The notes beneath the pieces were generated by a model that saw only the letters and a list, made by a program, of their open reading frames with translations, made no database searches and was not told the DNA's origin. Of a stretch of 64,000 bases of DNA, positions 49,153 to 59,839 are shown in pieces. Numbering within the stretch: the stretch's first letter is position 1; each line of letters starts with the position of its first letter. The position numbers and the translations under genes were made by a program. Origin of the DNA: Bufo bufo (lineage: Eukaryota > Chordata > Amphibia > Anura > Bufonidae); NCBI RefSeq assembly GCF_905171765.1, contig NC_053392.1, positions 451,024,722 through 451,088,721 of the forward strand. Reading direction: 5' to 3'.

Positions 49153-49664
49153 CAGTGATGGTAAACCGTTTAGAGACCAAGTGCCCAAACTGCAACCCAA
49201 AATCCAATTATTTATCGCAAAGTGCCAACACGGCGATTTTATTACATCAGAGTGAGGGCTTAATCCATATATAATGCTTGCATCTATTTTGTTAGTGCAT
49301 TATTATCTTTTTTTCTGTGATTTTTTTCAGAAATTTAGCCAGGGACATCCACACATTTATTTATCATATCGTGCAGGATGTTTTTATCTTAGTTTTTTCT
49401 CTTTTCTGTGATTTTTGTTTAACATGGCAATTTATCCTGAATATCAATACAGTATATCTTCCATGTACTTTATCATTTAGCTATAATTTCCTGCCTACAT
49501 CCAATACACTACTTGTGCTGCTCACAGTGCGCCCTGCGCTGATGAATAGCAGCGAAAGTCTGAGGCATATTGGTACACCATAGACTTTTTCCACGGTGCG
49601 GGTGCCCACAGAGAGGGCTCTGAGTGTCGCCTCTGGCACCCATCCAAAAGGTTCGCCACCAATA
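49153..49664. mobile_element. hAT MITE nested in the Tc1 element
   Basis: Starts CAGTGATGGTAAACCGTTTA and ends near GGTTCGCCACCAATA, with GCCTAGAC on both sides (49145-49152 and 49665-49672). Confidence 0.8.
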
Positions 49665-49672
49665 GCCTAGAC

Positions 49673-49819
49673 CAGGGATAGGCAAACTGCGGCTTTCCAG
49701 CTGTTGTAAAACTACAACGCCCATTATGCCCACTCTGCCTACAGCTATCAGTCTACAACAGGGCATGATGGGATTTGTAGTTTTACAACAGCTGTAGAGC
49801 AGCAGTTTGCCCATCACTG
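49673..49819. mobile_element. Second hAT MITE, inserted next to the first
   Basis: A 147-bp hairpin starting CAGGGATAGGCAAACTGCGG and ending CAGTTTGCCCATCACTG, flanked by GCCTAGAC (49665-49672) and GCCTATAC (49820-49827). It used the duplicated octamer of the first hAT as its own target, or the reverse. Confidence 0.88.
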
Positions 49820-50261
49820 GCCTATACCATCTTTATGTAAAACAACAATTATTTTTTTCAGATCCTCAGAGAGTTCTTTGCCATGATCAACTTCCAGTGA
49901 CCAGTATTAGAGAGTGTGTGAGAGCAATAACACCAAATGTAACATGCCTGCTCCCCATTCACACCTGAGACCTTGTAACACTAACGAGTCACATGACACC
50001 AGGGAGGGAAAATGGCTAATTGGGTACAATTTGGCCATTTTTACTTAAGAGTGTACTCACTTTTGTTGCCAGCGTTTTAGACATTAATGGCTGTGTGTTG
50101 ATATATTTTGAGGGCATACCAAATTTACACTGTTATACAAACTGTACACTGACTACTTTACATTGTATCAAAGTGTCATATCTTCAGTGTTGTCCCATGA
50201 AAAGATATAATAAAATATTTACAAAAATATGAGGGGTGTACTCACTTTTGTGAGATACTGT

Positions 50262-50828
50262 TGTCACAATGTAGGGGGAGGGGAGGTACATAGAATGACA
50301 ACAGAAGGAAAAAGACCAGAAACTAGGCCTCATGGCTAGGGAAAAGGAAACAGTCACTACCTAGGAAACCCTAAACCTAGCCCTGACTCCTGTCAGTATG
50401 AATAGACCCTGAAGGTGGGAATATTCATACACCGGAAACCTAGGCCCTAGAAACCCTGAATAGCCCTAGGAGTAGTGACAGGGTCTGAGACCACTGGTTC
50501 TTTCCCAGATGAACGAACCAGCGTCTCCCTGATGCCTAGTAAACAACGAGTAAATGGGAACAACAAAATACAAAGGGAAGTACACTTATCTGCAATAGAA
50601 AATGGATGAGCAGGAACTCAAATGAGGACCACACACCAGCTCTTCCAATTCCAGGCAGATAATATCAACCGCATGGTATGAAGTGTGAGTCCAGACTAAA
50701 TAGAGGAGCAGTAATGACCACAAGCTACACCTGAGACAAGAGGTGTGGTCATTACCAACAACAACAACACTGCAACAAGTGAAAACAGCTGTGGGGTGGT
50801 GCTCTGTCTTAGGTGACTCACCCTGTCA
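50262..50828. mobile_element. Possible LTR fragment
   Basis: Starts TGTCACAATG directly after the Tc1 end and ends near CACCCTGTCACGG. The TGTCAC start resembles the Gypsy-like LTR at 6704, but no 5-bp duplication was found, so this is tentative. Confidence 0.3.
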
Positions 50829-51229
50829 CGGAAACCTTATCACCAAAATGCTCATCATACCGCAAACTATTTATTCTGACTAACCAACTCTACTGATACT
50901 AATTATTTACACAAATATTGCAATATAAACTTTCCATAACCTACATTGGACGAACTTAAGATCCTACATTCCTTTTTATCTCCTCTGGATATCCACTTAA
51001 AAAATAGGTTATGTCATCCCCTTTTTACAAAACTCTTATGGTATCTCCACAACTTGTTTTGATATACCATTAGAAGAACTTGGACATAATTCACCAGTTG
51101 GACTGTTGAAAGACATCCATAATTAAAACCAATTCTTTTTAGACGCGATATCGATATTATAAACCGCAGTTGAATAAAATACCTAATTTTACCTTCAATA
51201 ATAAATATATTTTATGTAGCAACCAGATA
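50829..51229. other. CEP170 intron, AT-rich, nothing recognised
   Basis: No gene or element ends were found. Confidence 0.4.
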
Positions 51230-52450
51230 AAGAGTGCCTGCCTATCTATTATTTACAAAAACGGAAACCTACCAAGAAATGGCCATCCACCTAAACTGAC
51301 AACCAGGCAAGGAGAGCACTAATTAGAGAAGCAGACAAGAGGCCCATGGTCACTCTGGAGAAACTGTAGAGATCCACAGCTCAGGTGGGAGAATCTGTCC
51401 ATCGGACAACTATTAGTCGTGTACTCCACTAATCTGGCCTTTATGGAAGAGTGCAAGAAGAAAGACATTTTTGAAAGCAAGCCATAAGACTCGTTTGCAG
51501 TTTGAAACAAGCCATGTAAGGGACAGAACAAACATGTGGAACAAGGTGCTTTGGTAAGATGAGACCAAAGCTGAACTTTTTGGCCTAAATGCAAAACACG
51601 ATGAGGGAGATTTATCATAACTGGTATAAAGAAAAACTGGCTTAGTTGCCTATAGCAACCAATCAGAGTCCACCTTTAATTTTCCTAAGGAGCTCTCACA
51701 GTTGAAAGGTGGAATCTGATTGGTTTCTATGGGTAACTATGCTAGTTTTCCTTTACACCAGTTTTGATAAGTCTCTACGTATGTGTGGAGGAAAACTAAC
51801 ACTGCACCTCACCCTGAAAACATCATCCTCACCATGAAACATGGTGATGGCAGCATCATGCAGCGTGGATGGTTTTCTTCAGTAGGGACAGGAAAGCTGG
51901 TCAGAGTTGATGGGAAGATGGATGGAGTTAAATATGGTAGGGGCTGCAAAAGACTTGAGACTGAGGTTCACCTTCCAGCAGTACAATGACCCTAAACATA
52001 CAGCCAGAGCTTCTGGTTTATATCAAAGCATATTTTTAAATGTTCGAATGGCCCAGTCAAAGCCTAGACCTAAATCCCATTAAGAAACTGTGACAAGAAT
52101 TGAAATTTGCTGTTTACAGATGCTCTCCATCCAAACTGACTGAGCTTGAGCTATTTTGCAAAGAAGAATGAGCAAACATTTCAGCCTCTAGATGTGCAAA
52201 GCTAGTAGAGACAAACCCCAAAAGACTTGCCGTTGTAATTGAAATGTGGTTAAAGTAGTGACTTAGGGGGACTGAATACATGCCACACTTTCCAGATTTT
52301 GAAAACCATGTATCACTTTCTTTACACCTCACACATACGGTACTTGCTACTTTGTGTTGGTCTATCATATAAAATCCCAATAAAACACATTAAAGTTTGT
52401 GGGTGCAACGTGAAAAGTTCAAAGGGTATGAATACTTTTTCATGACCTTG
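51230..52450 (+). mobile_element. Tc1-like transposon, decayed, with nested repeat
   Basis: Plus-strand pieces read as a broken Tc1 transposase: the RALIREA HTH block near 51320, then TTISRVLH near 51400, MCGGKLTLHLTLK near 51782, FTFQQYNDPKHTA at 51970 and LFCKEEWANIS-type sequence near 52150. It is interrupted at about 51607-51775 by a short hairpin repeat (GGGAGATTTATCATAACTGG to CCAGTTTTGATAAGTCTC). Confidence 0.8.
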
Positions 52451-52454
52451 TTGG

Positions 52455-53450
52455 TCGTCTTCTAGCCTAGATACAAGACAGAGGTATAGAGATTCTGTGA
52501 AGTATCCTATGACACATTTTCCTACAGATGTTGTGGCTGGGCCTGTAGATCCTGCATGCTTGTAGGCTACCAAAGCTGATGTCCCAGCTAGTCCCATAAA
52601 TGCTCAATTGGCAATAAATATGTCGACCGGATTGGCAAATACATTCCTTCGAAACTTTTGCTGTGTGTGGGTGAGCATTATCATGCTGAATAACAACAGT
52701 TGGAAGCCTTGCAATGAGAGACAACACAAGGCAGGAGTTGTCCCCAACAAATCATTAAAGAGGTTATCTGGGAATTTATACTGATGATCTATCTTCTAGA
52801 TAGATCATCAATATCAAATCGGCGGGGGTCCTCGATGATCAGCTGTTAGGAGAAGTCAGCCAAGTTGCAGATTAGTCCAATTTAAGTCAATAGGGCTGAG
52901 CTGCAATATCAAGCACAGCCGCTATATAAGTGCTGTGCTTGGAAAGCTGCCGGGAGCGGGCTGCGCTCAACAGATGGTGGGGGTGCTGAGACTCAGACAC
53001 TCTCCCCAATGTGATAATGGTGACCTATCCTCAGTAAAGGTCATCATTATCAATCCCTGAATAACCCCTTTAAGAACTGAAGCAATCATCACCAGACAGT
53101 GGTGTGTAATGAAAGTACCATCGGTGTCTACATGGTGGGCAACAAAACTGGGGTGATACTCGTCGGTGGATTAAACGGTTCTCTCTACTGGTGGTCTGTC
53201 TGGACCATCAAGAGCCTATTGACCATGTGCTCTCACGTAACCAGTGCCTTCAAAACCTCCTAACTGCTAGGTCAGACCTAGATGGTAGGAAATTAGTCAA
53301 AGAGGACCATCCTGCTTCACTCAGTCTAATAATGCTTCCCAAGTCTGTTAACTGGACAAAATGTCTTCAAGTGTGTTGTAGAGACATGTCTATCAGTCAA
53401 CACTCTCTCTACCCAAAAGTAGCCTCTGAGAGTCTTTTAATAGAGCATTA
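52455..53450 (-). mobile_element. Second Tc1-like remnant with a nested TTAA MITE
   Basis: Minus-strand VVIQHDNAHPHTAKVSKE at 52660-52720 is the catalytic DNARPHTA-type block. Upstream on the minus strand, 53180-53450, SEAGWSSLTNFLPSRSDLAV resembles a Tc1 N-terminal HTH. The two halves are separated by the MITE at 52755-53073. Confidence 0.75.
52755..53073. mobile_element. TTAA-flanked MITE nested in the Tc1 remnant
   Basis: Bounded by TTAA at 52755-52758 and 53070-53073, with ends AGAGGTTATCTGGGAATT and, inverted, AGGGGTTATTCAGGGATT. The GATGATCTATC... inverse pair matches the copy at 15796. Confidence 0.88.
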
Positions 53451-54013
53451 CAATGATCATGGGAGAATTGGCAATTTTCCTAATAACGGACTCCCCTCCC
53501 ACCAAAAAAATAAAATAAAATTAGGCAGGTACTTACTTGTACCCTAAAATAATAGTATTAAAAAATATTCCTCATCCCGCAAAATAACCTCCATGAATTT
53601 ACACTGAAAATCAAAAGTTATCGCATTAAATGCAGCAATGCATTTTTCTGCTATATTAGTAAAAGAAAAACTAAACATCTGGAAAAATATAAAACAAAAA
53701 AATGGCAGAATTGTTTTTTGTTTTTTTTTCTTCCTGCCCCCAAAAAGTTAATGGTACCATTGGAAAATATAACTCACAGACAACAAGGTATGGCAATCTG
53801 AATTCTGCTCATAAGGTCCAGAAGAGTAGGAAAATAATTTTTTAAAATCTCTCTACCCTTGTAGGTTATTATTAGAACACTGTGCTATTATATAAAATAA
53901 ATGAATAGCTCATTATGCAAATATTCTAGTAATTTGGGAATATGTTTATAACAAATGTACCAGTAATTAAAAATTTCGAAACCATGAAATAGGTTTTATA
54001 AATAAAAGGATAT
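53451..54013. other. Start of the U12 intron, AT-rich
   Basis: Intronic DNA adjacent to the AT-AC donor. Low-complexity T and A runs (53715-53735) and no gene. Confidence 0.5.
54008..54013 (-). promoter_or_regulatory. U12-type 5' splice site (AT-AC intron donor)
   Basis: Reading the minus strand from 54013 the intron starts ATATCCTTTTATT. ATATCCTTT is the textbook U12 AT-AC donor consensus recognised by U11/U6atac. Splicing here keeps the conserved GYD-TNLF reading of CEP170; no nearby GT does. Confidence 0.9.
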
Positions 54014-54092
54014 CATAACCAAATCTCAGCTTATCTTCAAGCTTCAGAGTAACATAAGTTTGTTCAAGAATCCGGATATCATTCACAAATGT
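54014..54092 (-). CDS. CEP170: CEP170 internal exon, end of FHA domain, U12 donor
   Basis: This 79-nt exon encodes 26 residues plus one base: [20 protein letters not shown] followed by KLRFGY and the first base of an Asp codon. It completes the FHA beta-sandwich. [16 protein letters not shown] is the CEP170 form (CEP170B has KYVTLKLND). The acceptor is ctctctacag ending at 54093. The 3' end is not followed by a GT at the position that keeps the conserved GYDTNLF junction; the intron starts ATATCCTTTT at 54013, which is the U12 AT-AC donor consensus. A GT dinucleotide six bases upstream (TTTG/GTTATG) would break the conserved frame. Confidence 0.95.
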
Positions 54093-54679
54093 CTGTAGAG
54101 AGATCAAAATGATGAAAAAATATGAATATGTTATACCAAAACCCGAGTACAAGCCCAAGTCATTAATTTATTTTGTTAACTTAAGAAATAGAGATATACT
54201 CAGAACATTTTAAACATCTACCAGTAGATCCTGAGCTATGTGTAACATACCTAGACATTTAAGCAAAACTTTTTGTAAAAGCTGCAAAACAATTCATGTT
54301 TGTGGTGTAAAGTTTGATTTAAGGACCTTGCCATTTTTCACCTTGAGGACCAGGCCGTTTTTTGGAAATTTGACTGTCACTTTATGTGGTAATAACTTCA
54401 AAATAATTTTACTTATCCAAACCATTCTGAGACTGTTTTTTCGTAATACATTGTATTTCATCATAGTGGAAATTTTTTGTCGATATAATTCACCTTTATT
54501 TATTAAAAAAAAAAAAAAATTACAATAAATCTAGAAAAATTCGCAATTTTCTAAATTTTGATTTCTCAGCTTTTAAGGCAGATAAGTGATACATCATAAA
54601 GGAATTATTAGTTTACATTTCACTTATGTCCACTTTCATGTTTACATCATTTTGTAAATAATATATTTTTTTTTTAGGA
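54093..54679. other. CEP170 intron, AT-rich
   Basis: A and T runs (54510-54523). It may be decayed repeat, but nothing is recognised. Confidence 0.4.
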
Positions 54680-55607
54680 TGTTATAAGAAATTTTTGTAG
54701 CAAATTCTGTATATCTGTGATAACAGGTGTTTTGGGGAGAGCTTAGCGGCTATCAATTTTTCTAATTGAGTGAGGTCTCTTAGGAATGGGGTTTGCGAGA
54801 TAAGGAGTTAAGAGTGACCGAATATGGGCCTTCTATGAAGAAGTTGTGGCCAATCGGTCTGTAGGCTTTCCTAGTCTAGGCAGAGAGAACAGGTAAGGAT
54901 CTCGTTTCGGAGAGTCTTATGTGGGTGTCTGCAAATTTTGGGAGATATAAATCTGGAAGGTCTGCCAATGACATGAGTGGAGATGTGGGAGGGCTAGGTT
55001 TATCTTTAAGAGAGCTCCAGATCTTTAGTGAGGACTTAGTGATAGGGTTCTGAGTCTGTTGGCTGGGCATGCCACTGTTTATAACCCAGATAACGGGGTG
55101 CAGCGGGCTGGTAGCTAGGCATTCTTCTAAGGGAACCCACAGTTTGATGTTGTCTAGTCTATACCTTTGCATTAGTCTGGAGTACCAGGTGTACCGCATC
55201 ATAATATAGTTTCCAATCAGATAATGCCATACCCCCGCGTGATTTGTGTTGGGTGAGCATCTTGCCAGAGAAATTTGTTGTCGAGTTTCCCAATTGTCAA
55301 GAAGGAGAGCGGGAGGGGGAACAGGAGCGTCTGAAATGGGTATAGGAGATTTGGCAGTAAAACTGCCTTGATAAGGTTTTTCCGACCCATCCAGGATAGG
55401 TATGGGAGGGACCAAGACTCAAAAGTTGATTGAAAGGTGCGAGGGATATGAGCGTAATTGAGTGTATAGGTCGTTCAAGGTGGAGCAGATCTTGAGACCT
55501 AGATATGTGTGGGGGGACATTGGAAGGGGTATTGAGGCTGGAGAGCCATCTTCTCCTTCTCTTCAATGTTGATCCCTAGGGCCTCAGATTTGGTTGTATT
55601 TATTTAA

Positions 55608-57536
55608 GGCCTCATGCACATGACCGTTGTGTGCACCCGTGGCCGTTGTTCCGTTTTCCGTGATTTTCTGCGGACCCAATGACTTTCAATGGGTCCGTTG
55701 AAAACTCGGAAAATGCACCGTTTGTCATTCGCCTCCGTGATCCGTGTATCCTGTCCTATTTTTTGGACGGACAACGGTTCACGGACCCATTCAAGTCAAT
55801 GGGTCCGTGAAAAAACACGGATGCACACAAGATTGGCATCCGTGTCCGTGATCCGTGTCCGTAGGCTACTTTCATACAGACGGATCCGAAGATCCGTCTG
55901 CATAAAAGCCTTTTCAGAGCTGAGTTTTCACGAAGTGAAAACTCAAATCCGACAGTATATTCTAACACAGAGGCGTTCCCATAGTGATGGGGACGCTGCT
56001 AGTTAGAATATACTACGAACTGTGTACATGACTGCCCCCTGCACCGATCTCTTACAGGGAACTGTGATCCGCACAATTAACCCCTCAGGTGCCGCACCTG
56101 AAGGGGTTAATTGTGCGTATCATAGCCCCCTGTAAGAGATCAGGGGCTGCCAGGCAGCAGGGGGCAGACCCCCCTCCCTCCCCAGTTTTAATTTCATTGG
56201 TGGCCAGTGCGGCCCCCCCGGCACCCCCTCCCTCTATTGTATTAATATCATTGGAGGCCAGTGCCCCCCCCCCCCCCTTTATTGTATTATCATTGGTAGC
56301 CAGTGTGCGGCCCCCCCTCCCTCTATTGTATTATCATTGGTGGCCAGTGTGCGCCCCCCCCCCCCCCCCCGCGGCCGGGAGCACCTCCTACTGGTAAGTG
56401 ACAGATCATTAAGCAATGTGCCGCACAGACCTGTCACTTACCAGTAGGAGGAGGTCCCGGCCGGTCACAGACAGCGCAGCAGGTAAGTATGATGCTTCTA
56501 ATATTGCTAAGTAACCATGGCAACCAGGACTGCAGTAGCGTCCTGGTTGCCATGGTTACCGATCGGAGCCCCAGCGATTAAACTGGGACTCCGATCGGAA
56601 CTCTCTGCTGCCACCAATGACCGGGGGGGGGGGGGGGGGGTAGGCCGCACACTGGCCACCAATGATATTAATACAGTAGAGGGAGGGCCGCACACTGGCC
56701 ACCAATGATAATACAATAGAGGGAGGGAGGGGCCGCACACTGGCCACCAATGATAATACAATAGAGGGAGGGAGGGGGGGCCGGGCCGCACACTGGCCAC
56801 CAATGATAATACAATAGAGGGAGGGAGGGGGGGCCGGGGGGGGGCAGCACACTGGCCACCAATGATATTCAAACTGGGGAGGGAGGGGGGTCTGCCCCCT
56901 GCTGCCTGGCAGCCCCTGATCTCTTACAGGGGGCTATGATACGCACAATTAACCCCTTCAGGTGCGGCACCTGAGGGGTTAATTGTGCGGATCACAGCCC
57001 CCTGTAAGAGATCAAGTGCTGCCAGGCAGCAGGGGGCAGTCATGTACACACTTCTTAGTATATTCTAACTTGAAGCGTCCCCATCACCATGGGAACGCCT
57101 CTGTGTTAGAATATACTGTCGGATATGAGTTTTCACGATGTAACTCAAATCCGATGGTATATTCTAACATAGAGGCGTTCCCATGGTGATGGGGACGCTT
57201 CAAGTTAAAATATACCATCGGATTGGAGAAAACTCAGGTCCTATGGTATATTAACTCCTGACTTTACAATTAAAGTCAATGGGGATGGATCAGTTTGCAA
57301 TTGCACCATATTGTGTCAACGTCAAACGGATCTGTCCACATTGACTTGCATTGTAAGTCAGGACGGATCCGTTTGGCTCCGCACGGCCAGACGGACACCA
57401 AAACGACTTTTTTTTCATGTCCGTGGATCCTCCAAAAATCAAGGAAGACCCACGGACGAAAAAACGGTCACGGATCACGGTCCAACGGAACCCCGTTTTG
57501 CGGACCGTGAAAAAATACTGTCGTGTGTATGAGGCC
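55608..57536. mobile_element. 1.9-kb composite foldback in the L1 copy
   Basis: Outer ends AGGCCTCATGCACATGACCG and, inverted, AGGCCTCATACACACGAC, the Harbinger-like family of 20698-21132, with TTA on each side. Inside, GGATCCGAAG/GTATATTCTAAC blocks occur on both arms and a further palindrome occupies 56030-57050. L1 reading resumes exactly across it, so it is an insertion. Confidence 0.8.
56030..57050. repeat. 1-kb palindrome with CATTGGTGGCCAGTG tandem repeats
   Basis: Centred near 56540 (CATGGCAACCAGGAC and its inverse around TGCAGTAGC). Arms share CTCTTACAGG, TTAACCCCTCAGGTGC and GCTGCCAGGCAGCAGGGG. Each arm carries a GC-rich minisatellite of CATTGGTGGCCAGTGTGCGG type units (56200-56370 and inverted at 56640-56870). 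Confidence 0.85.
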
Positions 57537-57709
57537 TTAAAGTTGGAGATAGAGCTGTAGTCTTGTAGTACAGTTTGCAATGCTGGGAAAGCCATCAAGG
57601 GGTTTGTCATACTTCTAAAAATATCATCTGCATATGCTGCAACTTTGCACAAGACTCCAAGAGAACGCATTCAAACTGATCACCAGGTGGTATCTCACTC
57701 CAGTCAGGC

Positions 57710-58191
57710 TTAAAGGGAACCTGTCATCAACTTTATGCTGACCGTACTGAGGGCAGTATAAAGTAGTGACAGAAATGCTGATTTCAGCGGTGTGTCACAC
57801 ATCAGCTAAAAGTAAGTGGTTGCCGAGAACCAGCAGCATAATCATTGCAATAAAGGCCTTGAAAAAGAGTCCTGGTTATTCATGAATTCTTGCTCTCCCT
57901 GCCCACCTGCTGATGACAGGCTTCTACCCAGTTTTCTCCCTTTCTCTCTAGTAGAGAACTGCCAACCATCAGCAGATGGACGGGGAGAGCAGGAGATTAT
58001 GTATAACCATGACTCTTCTCAGGTAGATTTGACTCTTTTCAAGGCCTGTGCTGCAATCATTATGATGCTGGTTCTCAGCAACCATTTACTTTTAGCTGAT
58101 GAGTCACACACCACTGAAATCAGCATTTCTGTCAATACTGTATACTGCCCTCAGTATGGTCAGCGTAAAGTTGATGACAGGTTCCCTTTAA
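57710..58191. mobile_element. TTAA-flanked MITE nested in the L1
   Basis: Bounded by TTAA at 57710-57713 and 58188-58191, with inverted ends AGGGAACCTGTCATCAACTT and AAGTTGATGACAGGTTCCCT. Confidence 0.93.
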
Positions 58192-58323
58192 ACAAATGAA
58201 CTGTCTCAGCACTGAAAATTGCTAGAAATGCTCTAAGTCGCAGAGCTCTTATCTATATATGTGGTGGACATGCCCTGTTCTCCAGCCTTTCTGGTCTGAG
58301 ATCCTGGGGACGATCAAGACTAT

Positions 58324-58633
58324 GGCCCCTTGCAGACGAGCGTTCCTCCTGCAGCAAGTCCGCATCGCAGCACCCGCCCTGACCTCCCATCGCTGCTGGG
58401 AGTCACATGGCATCATAAATCAATATAATGCTATGTAACCCTTACAGTTCTGGAATGTACTGGATAACACTGGCAGCATTATGACAGTGTTATCCAGTAC
58501 ATTCCAGACCTGTAAGGGTTACATAGCATCATAAATCAATATAATGCTATGTGACTCCCGGCAGCGATGGGAGGTCAGGCCGGGTGCTGCGATGCGGACT
58601 CACTGCGGTAGGAACGCTCTTCTGCAAGGGGCC
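58324..58633. mobile_element. Foldback MITE with TAT duplication
   Basis: A 310-bp hairpin with ends GGCCCCTTGCAGACGAGCGT and, inverted, GGCCCCTTGCAGAAGAGCGT, flanked by TAT at 58321-58323 and 58634-58636. Inner words TATAATGCTATGT and TGTTATCCAGTACATTCCAG pair almost perfectly around 58478. Confidence 0.9.
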
Positions 58634-59245
58634 TATGTGTTCTCTGCCTACAAACCCAACTCCAGCTTCAGTACTACTAAGTATTAGACTACAAGATATT
58701 CCGCTTACTAAAAGAAGACTCTTTCAGCATCTGACTTCTGCCACTAAACACAGTGGCTACATAAGATAAACCACATATACCACATGGAAGAGCTGTCAGC
58801 TTGGGAATCTAGATCACATAGTAGTTTCCAGAAGATATGGGCAGACTGGATTACTGCAAAACAATACCTTTCCTCACTAGTTTTGTGGGTACCACCGCCC
58901 CCACATGAAGAGTACACCTCAATGAAGCCCACACCCCATCTTATTCCACTCTCCCTTCCCCCCTACCCCTCCCTTGTCTTTTCTTATGTATTGTTTTCCT
59001 CTTTTATGTCCTATGTAGGAAGGTTAGCTTCATCTGTTCCTACCAGTTTGTTATAATTGTCATTACAGAAAGGATCTCCTAAAGAGATTCTCCTTCTTCA
59101 TACCTTCCAAGTATTATTCTATCCAGTACCCCATATTGTATCAACCACTGACGTGTGTTAAACACTTGTCATTAATCTCTAATTTGGACTACTGTATGTA
59201 CTAATTGTTGTCTTTAACTTTGCATAAAACTAATAAAAAGATACA

Positions 59246-59707
59246 TACTAGAAAAATGAGGACCCTTAAAACACAATACTTTACTTAGATCTACAGTAGA
59301 TAAAAAAGCATCGCAAACCTAACTATACGGCTGACTACAGTACACACAAGATACAAATAGAAACAAATATAAAAAATAAACATAACCACTCTCGCAGAAA
59401 ATACTAGGGAATGTACTCAATGACCAAGCATATCTCTTTGTATCTGTTGTTGCTTTAGGACTGTATTTTACTCTTACATACCTCCTGATGAACCCATCTC
59501 GGGGGGGAAAAGCATCGGGGGGAACGCAGGGCATTAGAGGGTATATCAGGACAGGTACGAGGACGCGGAAACCCCACAATCAGGAGTTGTCCCCGGGCTG
59601 AGGGTAAACCAGGGTTTTCAGTAGGGACAGTTCCCCCCTTCCTGGTTTACCGGTCACTCCCCCTACCTTGGTCGCTGTGTTCTAAGGGTCCTCATTTTCT
59701 AGTATGT
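59246..59707. mobile_element. Element with ACTAGAAAATGAGGACCC ends
   Basis: The left end ACTAGAAAAATGAGGACCCTTA is matched by the inverted right end TAAGGGTCCTCATTTTCTAGT. The interior is GC-richer than its surroundings. Immediately outside, AATAAAAAGATAC occurs on both sides (59233 and 59773), suggesting insertion near an L1 tail. The superfamily is not assigned. Confidence 0.7.
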
Positions 59708-59839
59708 GATTTATATGCAGATTGGGACACCACGTTATTATTGTTTCTGTATCCTTATATATTCTTTTTCTAATAAAAAGATACTTGAAAATAAAAAGTA
59801 AAAATTAAAACATTTGCTTCTAAAATTAAGAAAATTTCC

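Larger units (their letters stand above)
47770..50260 (-). mobile_element. Tc1-like transposon with three nested insertions
   Basis: Inverted ends CAGTATCTCACAAAAGTGAG (47770) and CTCACTTTTGTGAGATACTG (to 50260). Minus-strand transposase pieces: MAKNSLRI near 49895, NIANTLKLSCSMVAKTIHRF (49000-49150), MDYWNRVLWSDETKINLL (near 48770) and the C terminus FQHDNNPKHTSKTT with LDLNPIEHLWGILKRKV (48022-48447), so the catalytic D, D and E regions are all represented. Insertions at 48548-48742, 49153-49664 and 49673-49819 account for its size (2.5 kb instead of about 1.6 kb). Confidence 0.92.
54680..57660 (-). mobile_element. Tx1-type L1, inverted 5' part (ORF2 RT to C-terminal region)
   Basis: Minus strand from 57660: KVAAYADDIFRSMTNPLMAF, the reverse transcriptase YADD box. 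After a MITE at 55608-57536 it resumes TTKSEALGINIEEKEKM (55565-55600), then PIPILDGSEKPYQG, LWVPLEECLATSPLHPVIWV, ITKSSLKIWSSLKD and, with a frameshift, TQLEKLIAAKLSPKHLLSQI near 54720. This is the order of an L1 ORF2 from the RT active site to its C-terminal region. It is broken by stops. The next part of the same ORF2 lies in the opposite orientation at 57661. Confidence 0.85.
57661..59240 (+). mobile_element. Tx1-type L1, 3' part in direct orientation
   Basis: The plus strand starts FKLITRWYLTPVRL (57667-57708), the conserved C-terminal RWYLTP block of L1 ORF2, interrupted by a TTAA MITE, then LYMWWTCPVLQPFWSEILGT (58250-58320), interrupted by a second MITE, then KIWADWITAKQYLSS (58820-58880) and a 3' UTR ending AATAAAAAGATAC at about 59240. 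Confidence 0.8.

Noticed and set aside
50262..50828. Confident second LTR
   Set aside because: The TGTCAC start is suggestive but no 5-bp duplication or matching end was found, so it is listed only tentatively.
54015..54020. GT-AG donor at TTTG/GTTATG for the FHA exon
   Set aside because: It would remove conserved YD residues and break phase with TNLF in the next exon, whereas the AT-AC site restores both.
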